A stretch of DNA of 64,000 bases from Limnanthes douglasii subsp. nivea (taxonomy: Eukaryota > Streptophyta > Magnoliopsida > Brassicales > Limnanthaceae), in the NCBI GenBank assembly GCA_036936605.1, contig JAUPFV010000004.1, positions 64,194,352 through 64,258,351 on the forward strand, given 5' to 3'. Shown piece after piece: positions 23,048 to 34,343 of this stretch (position 1 is its first letter; every line of letters starts with the position of its first letter). The notes beneath the pieces are model-generated. The model had not been told where the DNA came from. It ran no database searches and saw only the letters and a program-made list of their open reading frames with translations. Position numbers and translations under genes: made by a program.

Positions 23048-23475
23048 TGGTGTGGATAATAATTGCCTGAGGGTAGGCTGGTAATTTCAGTTGGTGTTTT
23101 ATGGTGGTGTGTGGGTGTTTAATTGTTTAGAGTAGAGAGTAGAGAGATAATTAAGCAGCTTGGTAGTAGTTAATTCTCATTACCCCTAGTTAATGCGGGT
23201 GGTTGGGTATTTATACCCTGATGTTTGGGCCCTTATGGGCTTTCGGGTCATGTTTAATGGACTCGGGTCATGTTCAAAGACCCATGAGCTCTAAGTAGGA
23301 GAGCAAGTAGCTTAGTCAATATGTGTTTAGGTTTTTTAGTACTTTTGTCCTAGTTCGAACAGTCCTATGGTCATAGTGCTCAAAATGATCTGTCCGGTCA
23401 GTGTGATCTGTCCGGTCCGGAGGCCTTGGACTGGTCTGTCCTTGTCCGGGGAGAGTGCAGAGTTCGGACTCATCA
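23048..23475 (-). repeat. 5' LTR of copy D (428 bp)
   Basis: TG/CA-bounded on the minus strand, sense TATA box at 23208-23215, directly followed by the GCTAT duplication. Near-identical to 19793-20220. Confidence 0.92.
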
Positions 23476-23783
23476 GCTATAAATGGAGAAGGTCTCCTTG
23501 TGCTTGATACAGTTTTTTCCCGTTCAACAGAGGGTTGTGACTCTTGAACCGAGGAACCTGATGGAATGGGTGAAAGATTTGGTTGAAACAAACGCCTGGG
23601 CTTGGAACTTCTAGCAGAGGATGAACCTCGATCAACTTCTGGTGATAGTGTTTCGGGTTTGTCATTTGAAGAAACTGGAAGACTCACAGCAATGCGTCTC
23701 TCTCGCTCAACCCTTTGCGCTTTTTCAAATTCCGAAAGATTAAGCCACCCGCCTTTTACTAATGTGTCTCTTGCCGTGAACAT
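23476..23783 (-). pseudogene. Antisense gene (aORF) of copy C, first part of exon 1
   Basis: Starts MFTARDTLVKGGWLNLSEFE and runs to RRPSPFIA, where copy D is inserted; the frame resumes at 19456 with MGSD. About 103 codons are open. A more upstream in-frame ATG at 23795 exists, but the start at 23783 aligns with the start in copies A and E. The N-terminus is the best-conserved part across copies A, C, D and E outside the central block. Confidence 0.8.
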
Positions 23784-23878
23784 AAACCTACACAAGAAGA
23801 ATTTTGAGAAGAGAAGTGAAAGCTTTGGAATGAAGAAATGAGAAAATGATGAAGATTGTAAAACAGTGAAAAGAGGTA

Positions 23879-24062
23879 ATTTATACTAGTGAGACAAAAA
23901 GATTTGCCAAATACATAGGAGAAAACGAAAAGTTAAGAATAATGATTGAAGACAACGCTGACGTCGTAGGTATTAAATGAAGAAGTTTCTTTTTGGGATT
24001 AGTGGGAGCTTCATTCTAGGAGGAAAACGACTGGTGAGGCAAATCAATAGATGACACGTGTC
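23879..24062 (-). promoter_or_regulatory. Antisense promoter of copy C
   Basis: On the minus strand: GACACGTGTC at 24053-24062, a GACGTCAGCG element near 23957-23966 and TATAAAT at 23879-23885, about 100 bp before the ATG. Layout is kept although the surrounding sequence is diverged from A, D and E. Confidence 0.6.
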
Positions 24063-24220
24063 CCACGATCCATTGCCAAACTTTTGAACTTCTGAGAAGT
24101 ATTCAGTCCGGAAACATCCTAAGCTGAACATTTAAACGGTCCGGAGAATGTTACAAGTGCCTAAGAGGATTTTTTTAAGTCTTGTCAAAGGCCTTCGAAA
24201 AAACCTAAAAAAAGGGTTAC

Positions 24221-24597
24221 TGATGAGTCCGGAAATATTCGTCACTCACTGCAGAAACTGGACAGGGGCAATCCGGATAATAACTACCCACTAAACCATC
24301 CGAACATGACAAAAGTATTAAAACACTAAACACTTCTTGACTAAGCTAGTTACTAATCTTCTTAATAAGCTAATGAGTTTTTGAACTCGACCCAATTTCA
24401 TAAGTTTGACCCGAAAGCCCATGTGGCCCATAATTAAGGGTATAAATACCCAGCCACTTTCATTAATGAGGGTATTGAACATTTAATACAACCAGACAGC
24501 TTAAATCTCTCACTACAAAACACTTAAACATTTAATACTCTTGAAATATCACAAAACATCTGATAAAATTACCCTCAGCCGAAAATAATCCACACCA
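24221..24597 (+). repeat. 3' LTR of copy C (377 bp) with polypurine tract
   Basis: TGATGAGTCCGG ... CCACACCA, preceded by CCTAAAAAAAGGGTTAC (24204-24220). TATAAATA is at 24441-24448. Shorter and more diverged than the other LTRs. Flanking bases are GAACC; the partner duplication is lost with the missing 5' end. Confidence 0.88.
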
Positions 24598-24689
24598 GAA
24601 CCTACACAATATTTAAGTAAGTTAAACAGTATATAAAATAGTATTTACTATACGTTAAACCAATCCTAACTTACCTCGCCCTTAAATAC

Positions 24690-24925
24690 GCCATATTCCT
24701 CATGAAGTCTGTAGTCCGGATAAATATCTGGCACATGAGGATTCACTCTCCGGAATTGTTAATCCAAAATCCCACACGTAAGGGAAACTATAGGCGCATA
24801 AGTATTAGTGCAACGCCGATGTCAAACTAACCGTGAAGTAGGCTCACGTTGCTCGGAAACCGTCCATCGGAGTCTAATCCTGATTGACGAACATGAGTAC
24901 GTTGTTTACGAGGCATGCTGGAAAT
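24690..24925 (-). pseudogene. Unidentified coding-like remnant
   Basis: Less AT-rich than its surroundings. On the minus strand it reads MPRKQRTHVRQSGLDSDGRF from about 24918. Further on, in another frame, it reads VNPHVPDIYPDYRLHEEYG followed by a good splice donor (GAGGTAAGT near 24675). I do not recognise the family. It may be exon debris of a gene or transposon. Confidence 0.3.
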
Positions 24926-25629
24926 GAAAACAACACATTGTTATACACCCAAACAAACCCAACATAATTAACAAACTCCCTTCTATATATTTAGATGCAA
25001 GACATAAACTTGCGCAATGAATATGAAAGTCAATTTGGGTGTAACATGCTTTATTTATTAAAACTGTTTAAATATTGAACACAATATGCCTAGTATTGTT
25101 TATATAAGTTTGGATTTGAGAAATCTTACGTTTTTGTTTGACAATTTTGAGAGATTTTAAGTTAAAGAAGAGAGAGAAGAGAAAATTTTGGTTGATGTTC
25201 GGTTAATGTTCAAAACCAATAACCTCCCCTAGTTGGATCGATTTCGGTTTAGTTCGATTCTAAAATCAAATAAACCGATCCGTATTTAATTCACTTTGAA
25301 AGTTAAACTAGTGTTCAAACTAACATTCGCACGTAATAATAAAACTAATTAATTATATTAATTAATTACAATCGACATAGTCTTCAAATTAAAAAATGAC
25401 AAATAAAAAAAATTGATGATATAATTATATAAATAACATAATTTTATTTATGATGAATGAGAACTTTAATTTTATTTTACAGTAATTAACTAATCTTTAG
25501 AAATCATAGATTATTAGGATAATTAAAATGAATCGAATAAATTTCAGTTAATGATTTAATTATTAACATTAATACTCGTACAAAACGTTTTTATAGCATT
25601 CATTGAATTCTGAATAGCGGCTACAAAAT

Positions 25630-26140
25630 GTTTTTATAAAAAAAATTACAGTACTTGATTATATTATTTATTTATGATTAAGTAATGAAAAAAGCGTGGA
25701 ATGATCGTATTAATAGCTCTATTTAATGAGATATAATATTTTTTTTAAATATCGACACAATTTTATAAACTAATTAACTAATATTTATATACAAAATATT
25801 TTTTTGTTATTGTTGATATCATGAGATTTAATTAAAATCAAAATCAATAGGAAATTCGATTTTATAAATCAATGTATATAAAAAAAATGTTATAGTAGTT
25901 GATTATATCATTTATCTATAGTTAAATATTGATCTAAAATTGTGCAATAATCGTATTAATAACTGTATTTAATGAGATATAATTTTTTTCTAAAATATTG
26001 ACGCAATTTTATAAATTAATTAACTAATATATAACATATTCTACGCATACATAACTTATAAACATAATTATAATTTGAGAGATAACATTGATAGCACAAG
26101 ATTTAAATAAAATTAAAATCAAAATCAATAAAAGTTCAAA
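25630..26140. repeat. Imperfect tandem repeat, two units of about 245 bp
   Basis: Both units contain a block reading roughly GTATTAATAGCTCTATTTAA / GTATTAATAACTGTATTTAA (25707 and 25951), then ATTTTATAAAcTAATTAACT. Many small differences show an old duplication. No coding content. Confidence 0.5.
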
Positions 26141-26599
26141 TATTTTATAAATCAATGTATATAAGTAAACTAAAGTTAAATTAGTGTAATAATTAATAGA
26201 TTATAATCCATAAAATTAAATTGACAAACCGCAAATTAAAAAAAAATCATGATATAATTTTATTTCTTAAAATGAAATAGAAAGAAATCATAATCTTAAA
26301 ATATTATTCATAGTGAATCTTGGAAGATCTTCTACGGTCATAAATTACTATGCTCATAAAATCCACTCCCACTGCACATCTTCTATAAAGCTCGTTAGTT
26401 CTATCCTTTTTATTTATAACTTCCAGACAAGACTCAAGCCACAATACAACAACAACAAAAATCAAACGACAAAGATGATAAAGACACTAGTTTTGTTTTT
26501 TTTCTTTTTCGAGATTTCAGTTCTTATACCTTCGCGCGAGAGAAATCACCAAATTTTCGAGAATACGTTCGAAGGATTTCTAATTTTTGTGTTGAAAAG

Positions 26600-26719
26600 A
26601 TGGCGCTTCAGTCCCTTATCCGTCGATTCTATCCAAGTTGCAGCGCTTCTGACGATTGTGCTGTTCTTGATTCAGTCGATGGATACAGTGGTGCTGATAC
26701 TCTTTTGTTTCTGGATTAA
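26600..26719 (+). CDS. 39-codon upstream ORF, or detached N-terminus of the coiled-coil gene
   Basis: ATG in the strong context AAAAGATGGCG, 39 codons (MALQSLIRRFYPSCSASDD ...), stop at 26717-26719. It is not in frame with the main coding region, which can start at 26748, 28 bp later. Its composition looks more like a real protein than the overlapping hydrophobic reading in the main frame. It is either a regulatory upstream ORF or the true N-terminus separated by an indel. Confidence 0.4.
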   Translation: MALQSLIRRFYPSCSASDDCAVLDSVDGYSGADTLLFLD

Positions 26720-26747
26720 GCTCCGGAAGATAAAGACGGTGGCTAAT

Positions 26748-28136
26748 ATGGTGTATCCCGAGAGAGAAACAGGAACTGAAACGGCCTTCGGGGAAGGAGA
26801 TATGGTGACGGATTATCACCACATTTTCAGATCAGTCCAACCAGAGGTATCCTCTTTTCATGAAAATGAAAAAGAGACTAAAAATACAATCATAGGTTTA
26901 GAGAGAAAACTCATTGCTCTGACTGGAAGGGTTGATGAGATAGCAAAAGAAAATAGAAATCTTAAAGGGATTATGTCTGAGTTACAAGACAAACACCGAG
27001 ATTCATTAGCAGAATTTCAAGAGAAGGACATGGAATGCAGGATTTTACGAAAATCGGTTTCAAGATTGCTTGGAAGATGCAATCAACAACAGAAGACTAT
27101 TAAAGGATTGCGAGATGGGTTAAAAAGTATGGTACTTGAGAAGAAGCAACCTTTAGAATCCTCTAAAGTTGAGGCCCATTCACTTGGGCACTTGAATGGT
27201 ACTAGTAACATATGTGGTTTGCAAGATCAAGGGCTCTCAATGCTACATGAGAGCATCCAACTATCTTCTAAGTTGCTCGAATTTGTAAAATGTAAGGACC
27301 CCAACTTTTCTCAAGCTCAAGTTCAGGGTGTAGAATCAAACAAGAAAACAATGTCCACTTTGTTAAATGAGTTACAAAGCATCGGTGATCAAGTTCCAAA
27401 GGAACTGAACGATCAACTTACAATGGTGAGCTGTTCAAACGAAAACATCTCTTTTACTTAACAATGCTTAGATTAAGCCTCTTTTGGATTCCACTTACTT
27501 TGTTGCAGGATGCTATAAGAACTGAACTAAAAGCAGAAACTTTAAGGGCTATTTCACTAGAAGAAAAGCTAGTTTCTAAAGAGAGTGAAGTCACGCAACT
27601 GCAAGCAGAACTTGCAACAGCCGCACAAGACAAAGACAGTCTGAGATTTGAAGTTCACAATCAGGTTTACTAAAAATTTATAATACTATTCTTACTCGTT
27701 GCTACGCAAAATTTGTAATATTTTCCTTGACAGTTTAGCATTTTCAATTTCTTTCTGATTGTTGTTTTGTTGATGTTTGATTACTTTCAAACAGATGCTG
27801 AAGAAGGATGAGGAAATAGACCGGCTTCAGTCCGATCTCCAGGGGACGGCAAATGAACTAATAGTATTGAAAGATATACTACCAAAAGTGACAACGGAGA
27901 GAGATATGATGTGGGAAAAAGTGAAAGACTACACCGAGAACGTCATGTTATTGAACTTAGAGAACGGCGAACTAAAAGATAAGATAGCAACGTTGGAGGA
28001 GCACTTACGTTTAAAAGAAGCTCAAATTAGTGTTCTCAACGACAGCATAGGAAGCAGCAGCAAGCCCTTCGACCTTCTTGCCAGTCCGGATTCAATAACA
28101 GATTTTTTTAAGGAATTTGGTTGGAATGGGAACTGA
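26748..28136 (+). CDS. Coiled-coil protein, similar at its C-terminus to plant At2g39300/At3g55060-type proteins
   Basis: Three exons: up to 27425, 27509-27664 and 27795-28136, with GT-AG introns and both junctions in phase 0. I chose ATG 26748 (MVYPERETG) because the longer in-frame extension upstream looks like an out-of-frame reading of another ORF. Predicted length about 390 residues. A long heptad-rich region covers residues about 40-160, and a second covers exons 2 and 3. The end (KKDEEIDRLQSDLQ, ERDMMWEKVKDY, KPFDLLASPDS) resembles, from memory, the C-terminus of a plant family of large coiled-coil proteins; the function is not known to me. It is shorter than those proteins, so it may be a short paralogue. 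No membrane anchor is convincing. Confidence 0.65.
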
Positions 28137-29457
28137 AACTTGTTGATCAAATTGTAGACTTTTTATTTAACATGTAATATAAACCTTACACGTTTTGATA
28201 TCCAAATTGTAGATCGTTTTATGTACTTCACTAGTAATTTCTTACTCATCAATTGCTAATCAATAGAGAGAGGAAAGAAAAGGTTATCTTTGCTGGCTTA
28301 TCACTTTCCCAGGAATTAGAGAAATATTCAGAAAACAAATCAATTTTACCTCATCAGAATCTGCTATTTTTAAAGTAAAAGTTATACTTTGCAACATACT
28401 AAAATATAACTTTGCAACATAGTTCGACATTAATAATAACAAAGAAAAACAAGTTTTCATCAGTTGGCACTAAAAACCATATATGTAAAGGTCAATACAT
28501 ACTTAAAACTGGTTTAAGTTTACCCCACAATTGGTACTAAAAACCATATATATAAAGGTCAATTGGTTTAAGTTGAGTTTACCCACATTTGGTATAAGTG
28601 GATCCAATTAATTATAGATGAAAATATCTTTTTGGGTATATAAGTTTTTTTTTTATTAAATTTCTTCGCCTCATTTTCTCTCACACTCCATATTCACTCT
28701 TACTTCTTTTCTTTCTAATATATTTCTTATTTCTCTCTAAATTTTTTGGCGAAAATCTATTGTTTGATTTAATCTCTTGTTTGATGATGATTTTTTATTG
28801 TTTAGACTTAATTTTTATGATTTTGTTAGGATTTTTAATGAAATTCGTAGATTAGAATTAGGTTGAATTTCAAAATTAGATTAGATTTTACACCAATGGG
28901 TAGCATGCCAAAAAAAATTAATTCTTAATTTTTTTTAAATTATTAATTTTTTTTTACAGTTAAGTGCTTAAATTTTATTTTTTTAAACGTCTCAAAAATT
29001 ATTAATTTTTTTCAAAAAATTGTTATTTTAGTTTTTATATATTTAATGGTTATAATAACTTTAATTTAGGTGTTAATTGTTTATATAATTTTTATGACTA
29101 ACCTTAAATTTTTTTTTGGGTATTTGATCAAGGAGTCTCCTCCGTTTTTTAGTTTTTTTAAATATTTATGTATATAATTTATATTTTTAATTTAATTATT
29201 TATTAACATTTTATGTATTTAAAAATTAATTAATGTGATTTTTAAAATTTAATTTTAACTTAATTATTATGCATCCTCATACAGGTATCATAAAATAAAT
29301 AAATAATACACTCAATAAATAATGAGATATCATAAAATAAATAAATAATACACTTAATAAATAATGAGATGAGTTTAAAACTAATTAATAAAATCTTATA
29401 AAACTTTTATAAATATATAGTAGTCATACTAATTTGTTTATATATATATAAAAGTAT
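28137..29457. other. AT-rich spacer with short direct repeats
   Basis: No gene is seen. It contains two diverged copies of ACTAAAAACCATATAT-AAAGGTCAA (about 28468 and 28536) and an exact-looking 42-bp tandem duplication (29286-29327 and 29328-29369, one mismatch). A pyrimidine-rich stretch at 28660-28750 looks leader-like but has no ORF behind it. Confidence 0.55.
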
Positions 29458-29522
29458 CTAAAAAATAATATTTTTTTAAAACTCAGATGGGAGACGCTCC
29501 AAGATTCGAGACCGGTATCCAA

Positions 29523-29602
29523 GAAAGCCCATCCAAACCGTGATTCGACCTCCACTTGCTCTGAAAGCCCATCCAAACCGTGATTCAACCTCCACTTGCT
29601 CT
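29523..29602. repeat. 40-bp tandem duplication in the LINE 5' region
   Basis: Units 29523-29562 and 29563-29602 differ at one base (GATTCG / GATTCA). Begins GAAAGCCCATCCAAACCGTG. Confidence 0.85.
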
Positions 29603-29939
29603 GACACATATTGAAGAGTGCCTTCCTCATCTCGAGGAAAGCTCTCACCCACCGTCCATCTCTCTTCGTTTCGTTCCCAAAATCACAAACCTTACCTCAC
29701 GAAAGAACAAAAACCACCAAACAAAATTCAACCACGAAGCAGCATCCAGATCACTTCTAGATGCGATTCTCGAAAATGCAATCGAAAAAAGGACAAATTC
29801 AAGAAATCAGCCTTCGATAGAGCTAAACTAAGCACATGTAGACCAAGAAGATCTCATATTATACGTCAACAGACATCAGCCTTCGATGGAGCTAAACAAA
29901 GAACATGCAGACCAAGAAGATCGCAGTTTATACTTCAAT

Positions 29940-31340
29940 AAACATGAGGAGTTTCCACTACTGACGAAAACCAATGCAGGAATAGAGAACGAGCTACCCT
30001 AAATGTTTTCAACCCTACTTAATGGAGAAAACAATTCAAAAATGAAACCATACGCAGACATGGTAGGAAGGGAATGAGCAAGAAAGGAGTTCATTCGCAT
30101 TGGATTCATACACGATAAACATTAAGACTACTCATCAGTTCATTTCCATCTTTCACATAAGTTCTCCTTGACCACAATTTCTAAAACAACATTAATTGCC
30201 AAGTTCTCATTTGGGAGTCTAACTCTCAATGAGTTCAAGGCATATATTTCATCATTTAGATTTTCAAGAGCATGTAGTATTTATAAATAGGAATATAGGA
30301 ATTTCTTTGTAAAATTAGAACTGTTATAAGACGTTAAAACATCATGGGGAAAAACTATTCGATCAATAGGTAAACTATCATACAGGACACCAGAATTTCA
30401 CCCCAAGAAGGAGTCTTCGTTGACTCCTTTTTGGATTTCCCCGCCTAAAGTACCTGAAATATTATATAACCCCGATTCAATAACTCATATTGCTAAGGAA
30501 ATTGGATTGCCCTTAGCAGTATGGGTCCCTAAAAAAATAGTGCAAGTTACAACAAATGTAAGGCATGGATTTTAGCTGACATCTCTAATCCTCTTCCCCA
30601 ACGAATTTGGATATGCTTTGGGGAAAATGATAATTACTGGCAAGACATTTCATACTTAAACAAACCTTTTTACTGTAAAAAAATGTAAATACATTGGACA
30701 CCAAGAAAAGCAATGTAAAAAGGAAGAATTGGATAAAATAACGAATAAAAATAGAACCAACAAAAATAATGTTAAAACCCAATCCAAACTTCCTTTAAAA
30801 GAATTTTGGATCCCAAAAACAAACCCTGAAATTAATAAGGAATTACAAACTAAAGCACTGATAACTGAAAAATAAAAAGAATACAAAATTAGAAACAATA
30901 ATAATTGAAAAATGTTATAGTCTCTAATCAATCTAATGAATCGCCTGAAAAGACACTAAAAAAGACATGACCGATGAGAGGACTAATGGAACAGAAACCA
31001 CCAACTTAAGTAACTTACTTTTACAAACTGAAAAATTACTGGCACTGGTAATTGAAAATGAAAAGAATAAAGACTTAGAGGAATGAACAAATACTGAAGA
31101 ACAAAGGGAAAACATTTTAATCTTTAATCAACTTAATGAACCACTTCAAATTACTGAAAATGACATAATTGATGTTATACATATAATTAACTTAAGCAAC
31201 TCTTTTAATATACTTAATAAAGAAGAATTGGAAGAATTATCTGAATCAGAGCATGACTTTTCAATCACTAGGACTAATCTGAGCTTACCTCAATCACCTA
31301 AACATAAACGATCTAAAAAATCTCAATTAAAAATCTTATA
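29940..31340 (+). pseudogene. LINE ORF1 remnant (nucleic-acid-binding protein)
   Basis: Broken by many stops. Recognisable parts are KPYADMVGRE (about 30038), a middle segment with ESSLTPFWISPPKVPEI (about 30407) and a CCHC zinc knuckle (C-x2-C-x4-H-x4-C) at about 30674-30715. An extra A in the run between the first two cysteines disrupts the knuckle. A Glu/Asn/Lys-rich tail follows. In plant L1 elements ORF1 binds the RNA. The exact start cannot be set. Confidence 0.6.
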
Positions 31341-31420
31341 AGAAGATCTTCAAGAGGTAAAATTCAAGTAAAAACAATAAACTCTAAAGGATAATTAAGA
31401 TCCTCAAAACAATCTTTAAA

Positions 31421-33376
31421 ATGAACATAGCTATACTTAACTAGAATGCTAGAGGATTAGGAAATAAAAAAAAAGAATTATAAACATTGTCAGAAAATTC
31501 TCAACTGATATCAGAGCTCTACAAGAACCTATGATATCAGCTGATAACTTACAATCAACATGTAAAAAGCTTGGCTTTGAATCACAATTTGCAAACATTA
31601 ATAATAAGATTTGGATTTTCTAGAAAAATAACTTTAATATCAACATACTAGATAATTATGAACAACTTGTTAGCTCTATGGTAAGTCATAATTCTTTTAA
31701 CAAAATAGTTATGCTTACTATAGTTTATGCAAAATGTACCAGATCCCATAGAGTGCCTTTATGGGATCAATTAAGACCCATTTCTGACACAGACCTACCT
31801 TGGCTGGTTGTTGGAGATTTTAATACAATATCCAACAGAAGTGAACAACTATCTTGCTCCGTACTTTGCTCTAAAAGTATGGATGACTTTAATAACATGA
31901 TTTTAGACTGAAAACTATAAGACCCGGGATATACAGGCCCAAACTTCACATGGACAAACAAACATAAATGGAAACGGTTAGACAGATCCTTACACAATGA
32001 TAAATGGGGAGAAACCTTTCATATTACAAGGGTGAATCACCTGTCCAAAACGTGTTCTGACCATTTACCTTTGATAATATCAATTACATTAAATTCTACA
32101 CACCAAAAACCTTCATTTAGATTCCAAAACATGTGGTTGAAGCATGAAGATTTTCTCAAAACTTTAGAAAACAACTAGTCCAAATAACTTTCTGATTCTT
32201 CTCACATTTATATATTTTGGTCCAAATTAAAAAGACTGAAAAAAACATCTAAAAAGTTGGAACAAGGTTTTCTATGGTAACATTTTTTACTGTTTAAACA
32301 AAACTGAATAAGAAATTAAAATAGCAGAAATTAAATTAGAAGAAACAAACAGTCCAGAGAATCAAACTAATTTATCTAACCTTAATGCTAAACTTATAAC
32401 ATTACTTGAAAAAAAATGGCAACAAAAAAGCTATGTAAAGTGGTTAAAAGATGGTGACAACAACTCTGCAACCTTCCACAACTATGTTAAAAAAAGAAGA
32501 TCTAAAAACAGAATTAATGGTATTCAAACTAAAGATAAATGGATTGAAGATGATGATATAATTGGCTTATCTGTTGTAGAATATTTCTCTACTCTATTAA
32601 ACAAACCTACTACATAGAATAACCTATCAATAATAAAGGACATCATTCCTAAAATTATATCTGATCAAAACAATGAACATATCTTGAAAATACCATCAAT
32701 GGAAGAGTTACATAATGTCATAAAAAGCCTAAATCTTGATAGTGCTTCTGGAGTTGATGGGTTCAACTCCAGATTTTACTTATCATACTGGTTTATAATT
32801 AAAGATGACCTACTTAAAGCAATTACATACTACTTTACGAACACAGATATCCATAAATGCCTTTTGCAACCTTTATTTGTTTAATACCCATGGTTAAATC
32901 ACCCAAAACCAGGCTGGAATTTAAACCTATAAGCTTATGCTCAGTTCTAAATATAAATATTTCTAATATACTCAATAACAGATTAGTTAAGTTACTTCCA
33001 TTAATCATTTCAAAAGAACAAGGTGCTTATATTGGAAAAAAACATACAAGAGAACATCTTAATAACTCAAGAAATGGTTATAGATCTTAATAGAAAAACC
33101 AGAGGTGACAACTTAATAATCAGCCTAGATATGTCAAAAGCATTTGACAAACTTGAATTTAAGTTCATATATGAAGTTATGTTATCCTTTGGTTTTAATC
33201 AACAAGTAATAAATCTAATAAAGAAAAGTATTGAAAATATCTCATATTTAGTAATAATTAATGGAAAACCCGATGGTTTCTTTAACTATGGTAATGGATT
33301 AAGGCAGGGGGACCCCTTGTCCCCAAGCCTTTTTATTATAACTGAAGAATTTTTAATAAGAGGCATAAATAACTTA
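31421..33376 (+). pseudogene. LINE ORF2, 5' part: endonuclease and start of RT
   Basis: ATG at 31421; the endonuclease opening reads NIAILN-stop-NARGLGNKK. Later blocks are LQEP, WLVVGDFNTI (about 31801) and RT blocks SLDMSKAFDK (about 33122) and GLRQGDPLSPSLF (about 33296). Stops at 31441, 31621 and 31909, among others, make it non-functional. Interrupted at 33376 by the Mutator-like element; RT continues at 44470. Confidence 0.8.
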
Positions 33377-33540
33377 GGGAAATTGTACTTAAAGTACCAC
33401 TCAACTATTCAATTGTCACTTACCACCCAAGGTTTGATCAATTGTTACTTAATACCCATCTCAACTACCTTATTGTCACTTACAACCTAATTTTATTTTA
33501 ATACCCTAACTACCCTTAACCCACTATATAAACCTTATTT
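33377..33540 (+). repeat. Left terminal region of the Mutator-like element
   Basis: Pairs imperfectly with the reversed right end: both have GTACxTxAAAxTACC, then (C)AACTAT-TTAT and TTACTTAATACCC blocks and a TATATA box facing inwards (33525-33532 here, 44335-44349 on the right). The inverted repeat is degenerate. Confidence 0.6.
33525..33532 (+). promoter_or_regulatory. TATA box for the transposase gene
   Basis: TATATAAA, followed by a pyrimidine-rich leader. The ATG is 819 bp downstream at 34344. An acceptor-like TTTTCCAG at 34328-34335 suggests a 5' UTR intron. Confidence 0.45.
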
Positions 33541-34343
33541 TCTGTTTTCTTTCTATTTTTTCTAGCTTTTTGAAGATTTGAATTTGTTAGCCGCTCTAAC
33601 CACCTAACCCTACCAACCACCCCTCGAGCTGGGTTGAAATCACATTTTCCGGTGATCGGAAGCTGCTAAAGGTTTGTTTCTTTATGTAAGTTGTTGTGTT
33701 AGACCTGTCTAACCTCTGTTTTATACGTACAGGAGTTGATCGTCGCTTTTTGGAATCTTATAGCTTACAAGTAATCGTGTTGCGAGCTTTTTAGGTAATT
33801 ACCTACCGATTTCGAAGTTTTTTATTCGTTTTCTCTGTTGGAATAGGTTATATTCTACTGTTTTTAGATGCCATTGTCTGATTTCGAGCTTTTCTCTGTT
33901 TTTTTTTTTGTTATAGTGATCTGTTATTGTTTAGTTAATATTGTTCGTTATATAGTTCGTTATATAATTTGTTAGTGCTTTAGTTTTGTCTTGAATGTGT
34001 AGATTACGAGTTTTTAGGTCAGTTAGAGTATTATATTTCGAAACAAATATCAGGGCCGGTGTTACATAGAAATATCAGGATAGGATGCGAATAGCTCTAT
34101 GTATATATACACAATTCGCAAGATAGGATGCGAATTGGTTCAGTAAATAATCTGCACAGTTTTACGACTAATAGCAAATATCAAGACTTTATTACCTACA
34201 AATATCAGGACAAGATGCGAATAGATAGTTGTAGGTATACACAATTCGCACCTTAGGATGCGAATTGTTTGATGCAGTAGTAAATATTTTGCACCTAGTT
34301 TTTGTGACTAATAACAAATAACTTGTATTTTCCAGGTTAAGAG

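Larger units (their letters stand above)
19457..23475 (-). mobile_element. Internally deleted Tat element, copy D, inserted in the aORF of copy C
   Basis: A 4019-bp insertion with LTRs at both ends, flanked by GCTAT at 19452-19456 and 23476-23480 (5-bp target duplication). It lies in minus orientation: 5' LTR and primer site at the right, gag (23019 leftwards), then a deletion that joins gag directly to the first part of the antisense gene, so protease, RT, RNase H, integrase and most of the aORF are gone. The 3' side has a complete LTR plus a second, truncated LTR. Outer LTR sequences look about 98% alike by eye, suggesting recent insertion. It would need helper proteins to move. Confidence 0.9.
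12686..24597 (+). mobile_element. Tat-lineage LTR retrotransposon, copy C (5' truncated)
   Basis: Plus strand: end of protease, RT, RNases H and integrase (to 16236), convergent spacer, antisense gene on the minus strand (23783 to 16773, split by copy D), antisense promoter, polypurine tract, and 3' LTR at 24221-24597. The 5' LTR and gag are missing because the left end is fused to copy B. Its sequence and LTR differ more from A and E than those do from each other, so it belongs to a separate subfamily or is older. Confidence 0.85.
24598..26312. other. AT-rich spacer with imperfect repeats
   Basis: Mostly AT-rich non-coding DNA. It holds a short coding-like remnant (24690-24925) and two diverged copies of a block of about 245 bp (25630-25875 and 25876-26140), recognisable by the shared text TATTTAATGAGATATAAT. 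No RNA gene or intact ORF is seen. Confidence 0.6.

Noticed and set aside
26313..26747. N-terminal extension of the coiled-coil gene with a Phe-rich, signal-peptide-like stretch
   Set aside because: The hydrophobic reading overlaps a more protein-like ORF in another frame and the leader; I treat it as untranslated.
30585..31115. Minus-strand ORFs rich in Phe/Leu
   Set aside because: Antisense of the A-rich LINE ORF1.
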